This document shows, piece after piece, positions 44,047 through 52,054 of a stretch of 56,481 nt of DNA. A model generated the notes under the pieces. It was not told the origin of the DNA, did not search any database, and was given only the letters and a program-made list of their open reading frames with translations. Origin of the DNA: Hyphomicrobium sp. (GTDB lineage: Bacteria; Pseudomonadota; Alphaproteobacteria; Rhizobiales; Hyphomicrobiaceae); the NCBI RefSeq assembly GCF_020852195.1, contig NZ_JADZBI010000005.1, positions 1 through 56,481 on the forward strand, in the 5' to 3' direction. A program made the position numbers and the translations under genes. How positions within the stretch are numbered: the stretch's first letter is position 1; each line of letters opens with the position of its first letter.

Positions 44047-44916
44047 ATGGCGTTTCCGCTCGCGCGCGCAACAATCGAAGATGCGTTTCTGGCTGCATGC
44101 CGCGCGGAGCTTTCGGCGCTGAAACCCGGCAACGTGCATGTCCACGGCGCCGGCCATGGCATGGATACGGAGCATTTCGAGCGGGCGGCCAGAGCGGCAG
44201 CGCCGTTCATCGTCGATTCGACGCGCAGCGTGGGGGCGCGCATTCTGGGCGCAGTCGGAGCCAGCGTCGCTGCCACCGGGCTCAACACCAACCTCGGCAT
44301 CGTGCTGCTCGCAGCGCCGCTCGCCGCCGCGGCGGATGCGCGCGCGGGGGCCGACGATCTCAGAGCGCGCCTCGCTGCGGTGCTCGACGCGCTCGACCGC
44401 TCTGACGCGGATCAGGCCTTCCGGGCGATCGTGATCGCCAACCCGGCGGGGCTCGGGCGGGTCGCGGACGGAGACGTGGCGGGGCCGCCCAGCATGACGC
44501 TCAAGGAGGCCATGGCGCTCGCCGCCGACCGCGACCGCATCGCACGCGCCTATATCACCGTTTTCGATGACGTGTTCTCTTTCGCACTGCCTGAGCTTCA
44601 GGCAGCTCGCCGCGCTGCCGCAAATGAGAGCATGGCTATTACTGCGCTGCACATGAGTCTTCTTGCTTCGTTCCCTGACAGCCACATCGCGCGCAAGCAT
44701 GGAGCCGATGTGGCGGCAGCCGTGCAACAGGAGGCCCGTGCGCTCGAGCCACTCTGGCGGCCCGCGCCGAACGCCGATACGTGGCCGCCGCTCGCCCGCC
44801 TCGACGCCAGCCTCAAAGCCCGAGGCCTAAACCCCGGAACCACAGCCGACTTCGTCGTCGCAACGCTTTTTGCCGAAATGCTCATTCATCGGAGTGCGAC
44901 CACTGAACGCTCCTAG
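44047..44916 (+). CDS. CitG/MdcB-like protein of H4MPT island (orf17-like)
   Basis: 289-residue protein of the triphosphoribosyl-dephospho-CoA synthase (CitG/MdcB) family, known as orf17 in methylotroph C1 islands. Motifs: CRAELSALKPGNVHVHG, GVGASVAATGLNTNLGIVLLAAPL (as GLNTNLGIVLLAAPL), and SFPDSHIARKHG. Citrate lyase and malonate decarboxylase genes are absent, so a role in H4MPT or furan cofactor synthesis is more likely than CoA-prosthetic-group synthesis; the reaction is not established. 53 bp after the RimK-like gene. Confidence 0.86.
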   Translation: MAFPLARATIEDAFLAACRAELSALKPGNVHVHGAGHGMDTEHFERAARAAAPFIVDSTRSVGARILGAVGASVAATGLNTNLGIVLLAAPLAAAADARAGADDLRARLAAVLDALDRSDADQAFRAIVIANPAGLGRVADGDVAGPPSMTLKEAMALAADRDRIARAYITVFDDVFSFALPELQAARRAAANESMAITALHMSLLASFPDSHIARKHGADVAAAVQQEARALEPLWRPAPNADTWPPLARLDASLKARGLNPGTTADFVVATLFAEMLIHRSATTERS

Positions 44917-44953
44917 CCCCTTGTCGAAGTCACAATCCTAGGGCTATTAAGGG

Positions 44954-44970
44954 GCGGCGCTCAGCGCCGC
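44954..44970. repeat. Perfect 7-bp hairpin upstream of fae
   Basis: GCGGCGC-TCA-GCGCCGC, 38 bp after the CitG-like gene and 171 bp before fae. No T run. May end the upstream operon weakly or fold in the fae leader. Confidence 0.4.
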
Positions 44971-45140
44971 TATCTGGCCAACCGGTACGGTGACATTCGC
45001 CACCGTTCGCTGCAACTGGGATAGCTTTTTCGGACTGCAGCCGGCCCTCACACCCCGGGCGGACGCTCCAAGCGATCGGACGCTAGTCGAACGCTCGGGG
45101 CGCGTTGGTTTTTGTTTTATCAAGGAAGGGAACCCCTGTA

Positions 45141-45653
45141 ATGGCCAAGATCAATCGCGTACTGGTCGGCGAGTCGCTCGTCGGTGACGGCAACGAAGTC
45201 GCGCACATCGACCTTGTTATCGGACCGCGCGGCAGCGCTGCCGAGACCGCGTTCGTCAACGCGCTTTCCAACAACAAGGACGGCTTCACCACGCTGCTCG
45301 CGGTGATCGCGCCGAACCTGCCCTGCAAGCCGAACACCATCATGTTCAACAAGGTCACCATCAAGGACGCCCGCCAGGCTGTCCAGATGTTCGGCCCGGC
45401 CCAGTACGGTGTCGCCAAGGCCGTTCAGGACTCGGTTGCCGAGGGTGTGATTCCGGCCAACGAGGCTGACGACGTCTACGTTCTCGTCGGCGTGTTCATC
45501 CACTGGGAAGCGGCCGACGACGCCAAGATCCAGGATTACAACTACCGCGCCGTCAAGGAGGCCATCGCTCGCGCCGTCGCCGGCAAGCCGACGGCCGCCG
45601 AGGCCACTGCTCAGCGCAACTCGGTCGCCCATCCGTTCGGTGCGAAGACTTGA
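45141..45653 (+). CDS. fae: Formaldehyde-activating enzyme
   Basis: 170-residue enzyme condensing formaldehyde with H4MPT to methylene-H4MPT, one of the most abundant proteins in methylotrophs. Conserved [16 protein letters not shown] with the catalytic His22 (counting Met1), [42 protein letters not shown] 45141 has AAGGAAGGG upstream; an in-frame GTG-type extension to 45105 is unlikely. The 224-bp space upstream suggests its own promoter. Strong terminator at 45806. Confidence 0.96.
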   Translation: MAKINRVLVGESLVGDGNEVAHIDLVIGPRGSAAETAFVNALSNNKDGFTTLLAVIAPNLPCKPNTIMFNKVTIKDARQAVQMFGPAQYGVAKAVQDSVAEGVIPANEADDVYVLVGVFIHWEAADDAKIQDYNYRAVKEAIARAVAGKPTAAEATAQRNSVAHPFGAKT

Positions 45654-45805
45654 AGCGGAAACCGTCCACAGCAGGATAACGATGCCCCTCCATTGAAGGG
45701 GGGTCTGCTGCAGCGATTGGGAAGACTACTCTCCGGCCGTTGGAACGGCTGACGACTTCGGGTGGAATCTTCGCGATCCACTCGCAAGTGGACTGAAACT
45801 TCAGG

Positions 45806-45838
45806 GCCTGGCTGCTTCGTGCAGCCAGGCTTTTTTTC
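45806..45838 (+). terminator. Rho-independent terminator after fae
   Basis: Perfect 10-bp stem GCCTGGCTGC/GCAGCCAGGC with a 5-nt loop (TTCGT) followed by seven T. It lies 153 bp after the fae stop, leaving a long 3' untranslated region, and just before the end of the convergent HisA-like gene. Confidence 0.88.
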
Positions 45839-45844
45839 TTTGTG

Positions 45845-46573
45845 CTAGGCCGCGATCCTTTCGAGGTCGCGCTCGGAGATGTTGCCTCTGTGCAGAGCGG
45901 TGGCGACGAGCGCGCCCGCCGCGCCAATGACGCACAGCGCGTGGAGATCGTCCGCGTTGCGGACGCCGCCCGCCGCGTAAACATCGCGTCCGCCGGCGCG
46001 CGCGATGATGCGTTCGAGGCGCTCGATGTCAGGCCCTTCGCCACTTCCGACGCGCGCGAGCGTCATGACGATCAGGCGATCGGGCCAGAGTGCGGAGTCT
46101 TCGAGCAGCTCGGGCGGACCTAGAAACGTATCATTGCGAAAGTCGAGCGAGAGCAGCGCGCAAGATCCAATCCTTCGGCGACCAAATTCATAGTCGGAGA
46201 GCGACGTTAGCGATTCCGATCCAAGCACGTGACTTTTAATCATGGATCGTAGCCGCTGACTCTTAATCAGTGGGCTGCGGGCGTCGGCGGGCGCGGGGCC
46301 GGGCGTTCCGTCGTCGATCCAAAGCTCGGTGCCGGGCCAGGCCTCGGCGAGCCGACACTGCGTTGCGAGATCGGCGCCGCGGCCCTCGATGCCGTCGAGG
46401 TCGGCCACGTAGAGCGTCGGGAATGGAAACAGAGACCGCAAGCCCAGCGCTACCGCAACCGGGTCGGCGCTCGCCGCAAGGGGGGTGACCAGCGGACGAT
46501 AGCTGGCACGGTCGCCGCGGCTGGCCGCCACCACCTCGCCACCGCGGATGTCGATAACCGGAATGACCTGCAT
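45845..46573 (-). CDS. HisA/HisF-related TIM-barrel protein
   Basis: 242-residue (beta-alpha)8 protein related to HisA, of the type seen in methanogens and in H4MPT-using bacteria. IPVIDIRGGEVVAASRGDR at the N-terminus, LYVADLDGIEG, then IDDGTPGP, LSLDFRNDTFLG and VYAAGGVRNADDL. AGGAGAAGG ribosome site. It departs from true HisA in several phosphate/substrate loops and sits in the cofactor region, not with his genes. A role in pterin or furan cofactor synthesis is inferred. Divergent from the MfnF-like gene (57 bp between). Confidence 0.8.
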   Translation of the reverse strand: MQVIPVIDIRGGEVVAASRGDRASYRPLVTPLAASADPVAVALGLRSLFPFPTLYVADLDGIEGRGADLATQCRLAEAWPGTELWIDDGTPGPAPADARSPLIKSQRLRSMIKSHVLGSESLTSLSDYEFGRRRIGSCALLSLDFRNDTFLGPPELLEDSALWPDRLIVMTLARVGSGEGPDIERLERIIARAGGRDVYAAGGVRNADDLHALCVIGAAGALVATALHRGNISERDLERIAA

Positions 46574-46630
46574 GGGCTTCCTTCTCCTCGCCGGTGATGT
46601 ATCACGAGGGCGCGAAGGAAAGGATTGCCC

Positions 46631-47659
46631 ATGACGGTCAGGGCCGGTCTCGATGTCGGGGGAGCGCACCTCAAGGTGGCGCTGGTCGCGAGCGGGCGTC
46701 CCGTGGATGTGCGCCAGATCGCCTGCCCGCTGTGGCAGGGGCTCGACAAGCTCGATGCCGCGCTTGCCGAGGCGGCACCTCTGCTCGCGCGCGCGTCCAG
46801 CTTCGCCGTGACCATGACGGGCGAGCTGTCCGACCTGTTTACGGACCGCGAGACGGGCGTCGCAACGCTCGTTGGTCGGCTGACCAGGGAGCTGGGCGAG
46901 CAGGTACGCTTCTGGATGGGACCGCGCGGCTTCGGCACGGCAGACGACGCGCGGCGCCATCACGGCGACGTCGGCTCGACGAACTTCCTCGCCACCGCAA
47001 CGCTGATCGGGCGCAAGGTCCCGGATGCGCTGCTCATCGATTTCGGATCGACCACGGCGGACGTGGTGCCGATCCGGGCGGGCGTGCCGGAGGCACGCGG
47101 GCTCACGGACGCCGAGCGGCAGGTTACGGGGGAGCTCGTCTATACGGGGCTCACGCGCACGGCCGTCATGGCGGTCGCGAGCGAGGCGCCGTTCCGCGGG
47201 CAGCGTGTGAGCCTGGCGCGCGAGTACCTGGCGACGATGGCGGATGCGCGCCGGATCCTCGGTGACGACCTCGCCGAGATCGACCAGCACGCAACGGCGG
47301 ACGGCAAGGGAAAATCCCTCGGCGAGAGCGTCACGCGGCTCGCCAGGATGCTCGGCCGCGACGCGCGCGACGGGACGGCCGAGGATTGGCGCGCCGCGGC
47401 GGCGCATATCCGGGAGTTGCAGCTCCGATCGATCCATGACGGCGCGGCGCGGGTGCTGACGGCTGCTCCTCTGCCGCCCGATGCTCCGGTCGTCGCGGCC
47501 GGTATCGGCGCCGGGGAGGTCGGTGAGATCGCGCGGCGGCTCGGGCATACGGCGATCCGGTTCGGGACGCTCGTGGGCGCGCAGGACGCCGCGGAAGCCT
47601 GGGCGACCGCCTGTGCGCCGGCCGTTGCCGTGGCACTTCTGCTCGGCGCGAGCGCCTGA
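46631..47659 (+). CDS. mfnF: MfnF-like H4MPT-linked C1 pathway protein
   Basis: 342-residue protein of the COG1548/hydantoinase-like ASKHA fold family. The archaeal member MfnF joins the furan diphosphate to the glutamyl-tyramine in methanofuran synthesis. Visible: AGLDVGGAHLKVALV (phosphate-binding loop), TMTGELSDLF, LLIDFGSTTADVVPI, and VVAAGIGAGEV near the end. AAGGAAAGG ribosome site before ATG 46631. The symbol follows the archaeal name; in bacteria the product would act on the tyrosine-containing methylofuran. Confidence 0.78.
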   Translation: MTVRAGLDVGGAHLKVALVASGRPVDVRQIACPLWQGLDKLDAALAEAAPLLARASSFAVTMTGELSDLFTDRETGVATLVGRLTRELGEQVRFWMGPRGFGTADDARRHHGDVGSTNFLATATLIGRKVPDALLIDFGSTTADVVPIRAGVPEARGLTDAERQVTGELVYTGLTRTAVMAVASEAPFRGQRVSLAREYLATMADARRILGDDLAEIDQHATADGKGKSLGESVTRLARMLGRDARDGTAEDWRAAAAHIRELQLRSIHDGAARVLTAAPLPPDAPVVAAGIGAGEVGEIARRLGHTAIRFGTLVGAQDAAEAWATACAPAVAVALLLGASA

Positions 47660-47800
47660 GCCTGCTGCGTTGCGAAACAAATCCTTTGCGCAGACGTTAA
47701 AAGTTTTCCTCTGATACGTGCGGCGGTCTGAAGCAGTCCGTCATGGACGTTTGCTAGACTCATCCCATAATCAAAATGAAAGCCTCAACAGGGGAGGCCC

Positions 47801-47938
47801 ATGAAGACCACGCTCACGATCCTCGCAGCCGTCGTCATGCCCGGCGGGCTCATCGTCCTCGCGATCGCGCTGGCCACGTTCCTGGTTGCCCGCCACCGCG
47901 CCCGCTCGAAGGTGGCCGTCGCGCAAGTGCCGGCTTGA
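47801..47938 (+). CDS. Small single-helix membrane protein
   Basis: 45-residue open frame with a good ribosome site (GGGGAGG, 5 nt before ATG 47801). It is one hydrophobic helix (about residues 5-30, with a central Pro-Gly-Gly) followed by a basic tail (ARHRARSK), a typical inside-positive membrane peptide. No family recognised. It lies alone between the MfnF-like gene and the convergent DUF447 gene, 12 bp from the latter. Function unknown. Confidence 0.5.
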   Translation: MKTTLTILAAVVMPGGLIVLAIALATFLVARHRARSKVAVAQVPA

Positions 47939-47950
47939 GGCAGCCCTCGC

Positions 47951-48535
47951 CTACTTCTTCAGCGCGGCACCGGCATCGCCGCTGCGGAACGAGCTGACGC
48001 GCTCCATCAGCCAGCCCCACGCCTCCAGCTCACGCGGGCCGGCCGTCTTTGAAATCGCAATCTTGAGATACTCGAGCTCGGCGTCGATCTTCTCCGGCGG
48101 CAGCATGGAAAGCCGCGTGGTGAGCACCGCCAGCTCCAGCACCGCCGCCTCCGCCCTGTTGTAGCCGCTCCAGACGGCATGGCTCGCGGTGTGCACGATG
48201 CGGCAGTGAAAGCGCGGGCGCTGCGCATCGTCGGTCACGCGCTCCACGGCCAGCTCCCAGTGGGACACCGCATCCTCGAGGCGGACGCCGGACACAACGT
48301 CGGCTGGAACCGTGGGCCAGTCGCGGCGGCCGGTGACGCAGCCGGCGAAGACGCGCACGTCGCCGGTGTGGCTCGCAACCGCATAGGGATTGGCCTTGAG
48401 GTTGTCGAGCGTGCGCGAGGGCTTGAACGGTGCGATGATCCAACCGTCGCCGTCCTCGATCAGGCCCAGGGGCGCGATGTGCGCGGCGCCCGTGGCGTCC
48501 GTCGTCGTTACGATGGTCTCGACGATGCGTGGCAT
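47951..48535 (-). CDS. DUF447 domain protein (H4MPT-linked, flavin-fold)
   Basis: 194-residue protein of the DUF447 family, an FMN-binding split-barrel fold restricted mainly to methanogens and H4MPT-using bacteria. Begins PRIVETIVTTTDATGAAHIAPLG, with FKPSRTLDNLKANPYAVASHTGDV typical of the fold, and RAEAAVLELAVLTTRL in the middle. GGAGGAA ribosome site. Last gene of a leftward run after the MfnE-like kinase (20 bp). Probably a redox or cofactor-synthesis enzyme; reaction unknown. Confidence 0.82.
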   Translation of the reverse strand: MPRIVETIVTTTDATGAAHIAPLGLIEDGDGWIIAPFKPSRTLDNLKANPYAVASHTGDVRVFAGCVTGRRDWPTVPADVVSGVRLEDAVSHWELAVERVTDDAQRPRFHCRIVHTASHAVWSGYNRAEAAVLELAVLTTRLSMLPPEKIDAELEYLKIAISKTAGPRELEAWGWLMERVSSFRSGDAGAALKK

Positions 48536-48555
48536 GCGTTCCTCCGCCGGCGCGG

Positions 48556-49233
48556 CTATCGGGCCCTGGCGACGCCCCTACCATGCGCGGCGCCGACCGT
48601 CGAGCGTGCGGCGCGGCGGCGCTGCATCGGCATCCTGCGGGTGGTGCGCGCCGTCACAGCGAGCAGGTCGGACAGTGCCTTCTCATCACCGGGACCGAGC
48701 ACGCGCCAGGCAAGGTCGGCGCGCTCGACGATGGCGGGAAACACGGGGTCGACGATGCCCTGGCGCGCCAGCGTCTTGGCGGAGGCCGTGCGGCGCACGG
48801 AGCGCGACTTGACCAGCACCAGCTCGACACCTCCCAGCCGCTCGGCGAGGCGGGCGGCGAGGCCGTCGGAGGTGATGGACCAATCGCGCGGGATCAGGCG
48901 GTCTCCGGCGCAGAGGGCCGCCGGCAGCCAGACCGGAACGCGCTGGCTACTCCACGCGCGCGCGATGCCGACCAGCGTCTCCGCCGCGAGCAGCCGCGGC
49001 TCGAGCGCGATCATGGCGTCTGCCATCTGATGCATGGCGAGCAGCGCCATGTCGTGGGCAGCCTCGTCGGAGAAGCCGAGGGCCTGCTGCGTCTCGCGCA
49101 CGGCATCGGCGAAGGCGCCGCCGCCCGGCACCACGACGACAGGGCGGCGCGCACGTGCAACGAGGGCGAGCAGCGTGCGGAGGCGCCCGCTCGCGGCGAG
49201 GCTGCCGCCGAGCTTGAGCACGACGGGAGTCAT
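48556..49233 (-). CDS. mfnE: Amino-acid-kinase family protein, MfnE-like
   Basis: 225-residue kinase of the aspartokinase/uridylate-kinase superfamily, equivalent to orf9 of C1 islands and to archaeal MfnE, which phosphorylates aminomethylfuran phosphate to the diphosphate. Features: VVLKLGGSLAASG at the N-terminus, VVVPGGGAFADAVR, and VLVKSRSVRR. ATG overlaps the folB stop (ATGA). The C-terminal 25 residues are Arg-rich and not conserved in appearance. Works with MfnB and MfnF-like proteins encoded nearby. Confidence 0.8.
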   Translation of the reverse strand: MTPVVLKLGGSLAASGRLRTLLALVARARRPVVVVPGGGAFADAVRETQQALGFSDEAAHDMALLAMHQMADAMIALEPRLLAAETLVGIARAWSSQRVPVWLPAALCAGDRLIPRDWSITSDGLAARLAERLGGVELVLVKSRSVRRTASAKTLARQGIVDPVFPAIVERADLAWRVLGPGDEKALSDLLAVTARTTRRMPMQRRRAARSTVGAAHGRGVARAR

Positions 49234-49667
49234 CCGCGCACGCGATAGATCTCGACGCCGCGCACGGGGCCGCGCTCGAGCTTCTCGATGCGGATGCGCA
49301 TGGCATCGATGCGAGGATCCTTGAGCACGCGCTCGGCAATGGCCTCGGCCAAGGTCTCGATGAGGTTGATGTGGCCAGTGGCTGTGATGGCGTTCACCGC
49401 ATCGATGATGTCGGTGTAGGAGGGCACAGTCGCCATGTCGTCGCGTGCGGCGCGGACGTGCGGCGCGAGATAGGCATCGACCGTAAGGCGTATCTTCTGC
49501 GTGATGCCCTTCTCCTCGGCATAGACGCCGATGTTGCAGTCGATGACCCAGCCCTTGAGGAAGATGGCGTCGCGGCCGAGGGTCTCCGGCGCCCCGGCGG
49601 TCGTGGGCGCCTCGCCCGGGCGCGATGATCGCGTTGCGCTCATGGCGTGGTTTCCAGCGTCGGCCAT
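49230..49667 (-). CDS. folB: Dihydroneopterin aldolase family protein
   Basis: 145-residue FolB-fold protein (dihydroneopterin to hydroxymethyl-dihydropterin and glycolaldehyde). DAIFLKGWVIDCNIGVYAEEKG, the VPSYTDIIDAVNAI segment and NLIETLAEAIAERVLKDPRI match the family. A strong AAGGAGAAGGGG site supports ATG 49667, giving a 30-residue polar extension; ATG 49643 is possible. Placed between mfnB and the mfnE-like gene, it may serve H4MPT synthesis. Overlaps the 3' end of mfnB by 28 bp. Confidence 0.87.
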   Translation of the reverse strand: MADAGNHAMSATRSSRPGEAPTTAGAPETLGRDAIFLKGWVIDCNIGVYAEEKGITQKIRLTVDAYLAPHVRAARDDMATVPSYTDIIDAVNAITATGHINLIETLAEAIAERVLKDPRIDAMRIRIEKLERGPVRGVEIYRVRG

Positions 49668-50485
49668 TCCCCTTCTCCTTGCGGGGAGTGGTCATGTGTG
49701 GAGGGAGCCCTGAACGCCGGCGTTTGAGATTCCCCCCCTCCCGGCCTCCCCCACAAGGGGGGAGAAGGAGCGGGAGCTTGTCTCGACGCTTGCGGAATTG
49801 CGTCGCGTACGGCGGCGAGGGCTGCGGTATCGAGCGTGCTCCGCCGGTCCGATGCGCGGCAGAGGGCGCCGCGGAAGCCCAGCACGTCGGGCGCGAGCGC
49901 AAGGAGCTCGGGGATATGCGCAAGGCGCAGCGAGCCCGCTAACCCTGCGAAAAGGCCGGCCTCGTGGGCCGCGGCGACGAACGCGCGCAGCGCATCGGGC
50001 GTGCGATGATCGAGCAGCGTGCGGCCGTCCTTTGAGGCCGTGTCGAGCATGACGCCCCGGAAGCCAGCCTCGCCGAGCAGCGGCACGAGCGCGAGATCGA
50101 GCGGCGCGTCGGCCATCAGCACGGCGACGAGCGGCGTGCGCTGAGCAATGTGCCGGCCCAGATGGCGGATGGTCGCGTGCGGATCGCCGCCGGGGAACAG
50201 GCCGACCTTGACGATGTCGCAGCCGCTCGTGGCCATGGCACGCGCTGCCGCCACGACCGGCTCCGGCTCAGCCGGGAGATCGCCAACGGTGGCGCTCACC
50301 AGAATGTGGGCGGGAACGGCCTTGCGTATGCGCGATACGACATCGACGGGAAGCGCGCCGAGCGCGCCCGAGGCGGGGTTCTTGGCGTCGATAATGTCGG
50401 CGCTTCCCGCGGCGGCGAGGCGCGCCTCCGCCTCCGACGCCACGCTGGCCAGAAGGCGGACGAACCGATGCGCCGCCATCGTCAT
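49640..50485 (-). CDS. mfnB: (5-formylfuran-3-yl)methyl phosphate synthase, MfnB-like
   Basis: 281-residue TIM-barrel of the DUF556/COG1891 family; MfnB makes the furan ring from two glyceraldehyde-3-phosphate. Core motifs: RLLASVASEAEARL, ADIIDAKNPASGALGALP (Schiff-base Lys in DAKNP), SATVGDLP, VKVGLF, and GVMLDTASKDGRTLLDH. The core ends near residue 235; the last 45 residues are Pro/Gly/Ser-rich and are encoded by palindromic repeat DNA (49670-49775), so they are probably an accretion. Lies 40 bp after the ABC ATPase gene in the same direction. Confidence 0.87.
   Translation of the reverse strand: MTMAAHRFVRLLASVASEAEARLAAAGSADIIDAKNPASGALGALPVDVVSRIRKAVPAHILVSATVGDLPAEPEPVVAAARAMATSGCDIVKVGLFPGGDPHATIRHLGRHIAQRTPLVAVLMADAPLDLALVPLLGEAGFRGVMLDTASKDGRTLLDHRTPDALRAFVAAAHEAGLFAGLAGSLRLAHIPELLALAPDVLGFRGALCRASDRRSTLDTAALAAVRDAIPQASRQAPAPSPPLWGRPGGGESQTPAFRAPSTHDHSPQGEGEWPTLETTP
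49670..49775. repeat. C/G-rich palindromic element within the mfnB 3' end
   Basis: Contains CCTTCTCCTTGCGGGGAG and, about 70 bp on, CTCCCCCACAAGGGGGGAG, which are mutually inverted extragenic-type palindromes. It overlaps the non-conserved tail of mfnB and the folB ribosome site. Confidence 0.5.
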
Positions 50486-50525
50486 CTCGTCATCACCATG
50501 TGAGGAAGCTCAAGTCTCTCGGGAC

Positions 50526-51278
50526 TCAGGTCTCGTGAAATATGCGCCCTTGCTCTGCCCGAACGGCTTCGCGGTCGGTCCGCTCGGCGGTGGACAGGCG
50601 CACTGTTTCGTCCTGGACGATAGTCGCATTTGCGCCCCCCATGCGCAAGATGCGGGTGCCCAGCATCACGGCCTCGGTGCGATCATGGGTAATGAAGATC
50701 ACCGTCGTGGGGCGCCGGTTCCAGAGGCCGATCAGAAGCTCGCGCAGGCCCTGGGCCGTGGGGTCGTCGAGCGAGACGAAGGGCTCATCCATGAGCAGCA
50801 CGTCCGGCTCGGTGATGAAGCCGCGGGCCAGGGCCGCACGCCGCTGCATGCCGAGCGAGAGCCGCTCGGGGTACTGCGAGCCGAAGCCTTCGAGGCCGAC
50901 TTGACGCAGCATGTCGTCGATCTGCGCGTGGCGGGGGTCGCCGTCAGGAAGCGCGAGCGCAATGTTCTCGTAGACCGTGCGCCACGGCAGCAGGCGCGGT
51001 GCCTGAAAAATGTAGCCGAGCTTGGTGTCGCGCCCCCCGAGCAGGATCTCGCCCTCGAAGTCTCCGTCGAGCCCGGCGACGATGTTGAGCAGCGTCGACT
51101 TCCCGCAACCCGACGGCCCCGTGATGACCACGAACGAGCGGGGCTCGATGTCGATGGCGATGTCCTGCAGCACGGGATGCGCGTCGCGTCCGGCCACGGC
51201 CGGAAAGACTTTCCTGGCGACGTGAATCTTCAGCCCGCCGTCTGCCACGCCGTTATGCCGCTCGGCTACCTCCGCCAT
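50526..51278 (-). CDS. ABC transporter ATP-binding protein (NitT/TauT-like)
   Basis: 250-residue ABC ATPase: Walker A GPSGCGKST, Q-loop FQAPRLLPW, signature LSLGMQRR (Gly-poor variant of LSGGQ), Walker B VLLMDEP, switch His in FITHD. ATG 51278 overlaps the permease stop by 13 bp. Third component of an importer whose binding protein and permease lie upstream. Co-directional with mfnB, 40 bp further on. Confidence 0.92.
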   Translation of the reverse strand: MAEVAERHNGVADGGLKIHVARKVFPAVAGRDAHPVLQDIAIDIEPRSFVVITGPSGCGKSTLLNIVAGLDGDFEGEILLGGRDTKLGYIFQAPRLLPWRTVYENIALALPDGDPRHAQIDDMLRQVGLEGFGSQYPERLSLGMQRRAALARGFITEPDVLLMDEPFVSLDDPTAQGLRELLIGLWNRRPTTVIFITHDRTEAVMLGTRILRMGGANATIVQDETVRLSTAERTDREAVRAEQGRIFHET

Positions 51279-52054
51279 CTGTTCACCCGCGCAGCGATGG
51301 GTTGGATGATGCCGAACTCGATAAGCTGAACGACCATGATGAAGGCCAGGGCGTATGCGAGAATCATCGTCACGTCGAACATCTGGAAATACGTGCCGAG
51401 CTGAAAGCCCACACCGTTGGAACGGCCCAGCAGCTCTACTACGAGGACGATCTTCCACACGAGCGAGAGGCCGGTGCGGGCGGCGGCAAGGAAGAACGGC
51501 GCGAGCTGGGGCAGGATGACGTGGCGCAGCGTCTTCCATCTGCCGAACCGATACATGTGCGCCATCTCGGCCAGATCGCGGGACAGGGCGCGTGCGCCCT
51601 CGCGTACGGTGACCGCGACGTTGGGGAGCTTGTTCACGGCGACAGCGATGATGGCTGCGACCTCCGTGCGGCCGAACCAGACGTAGCAGAGGATGATGAC
51701 GACGAGAGCGGGGAGGTTGAGAAACAGGATCAGCCAGCTATCGAAGAACTGATCGATGCGTCCGTTACGACCCATGGCGATGCCGATGGCGGAGCCGATG
51801 GCCATGGCGAAGACGAAGGCGAACGCCACGCGAAAGAGCGTCATGCCGATGTGATAGAGGAGCTGGCCGCTTGCGAGCTCGCGCATCATGGCGGCGAAAA
51901 CCGTGGTCGGCGTCGGCAGGTGGCGATGCTGTAGGAGCAGCGCCACCACCTCCCAGAACAGGAGGAAGCCCAACAGCGAGCCCACGCCCCAGGCGACGCG
52001 CGTGTACCAGGGCTGGTCGATGCTGGCGCGCAGGACGGGGTTAGGACGCTGCAT
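51266..52054 (-). CDS. ABC transporter permease (NitT/TauT-like)
   Basis: 262-residue inner-membrane permease with about six helices; LLGFLLFWEVVALLL, AFVFAMAIGSAIGIAMGRN, and the cytoplasmic loop GARALSRDLAEMAHMYRFGRWKTL (cited as ALSRDLAEMAHMY) contact the ATPase. Overlaps the binding-protein stop by 14 bp and the ATPase start by 13 bp, so all three are translationally coupled. Confidence 0.9.
   Translation of the reverse strand: MQRPNPVLRASIDQPWYTRVAWGVGSLLGFLLFWEVVALLLQHRHLPTPTTVFAAMMRELASGQLLYHIGMTLFRVAFAFVFAMAIGSAIGIAMGRNGRIDQFFDSWLILFLNLPALVVIILCYVWFGRTEVAAIIAVAVNKLPNVAVTVREGARALSRDLAEMAHMYRFGRWKTLRHVILPQLAPFFLAAARTGLSLVWKIVLVVELLGRSNGVGFQLGTYFQMFDVTMILAYALAFIMVVQLIEFGIIQPIAARVNRWRR

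Noticed and set aside
44954..44970. Hairpin before fae as a true terminator
   Set aside because: Perfect stem but no T run after it, so listed only as a hairpin.
46574..47680. Long N-terminal extension of the HisA-like frame
   Set aside because: The added 369 codons are antisense to the MfnF-like gene; a strong ribosome site supports ATG 46573.
49234..49923. N-terminal extension of the MfnE-like frame
   Set aside because: Runs antisense-free but out of frame through folB and mfnB; ATG 49233 overlaps the folB stop in the usual way.
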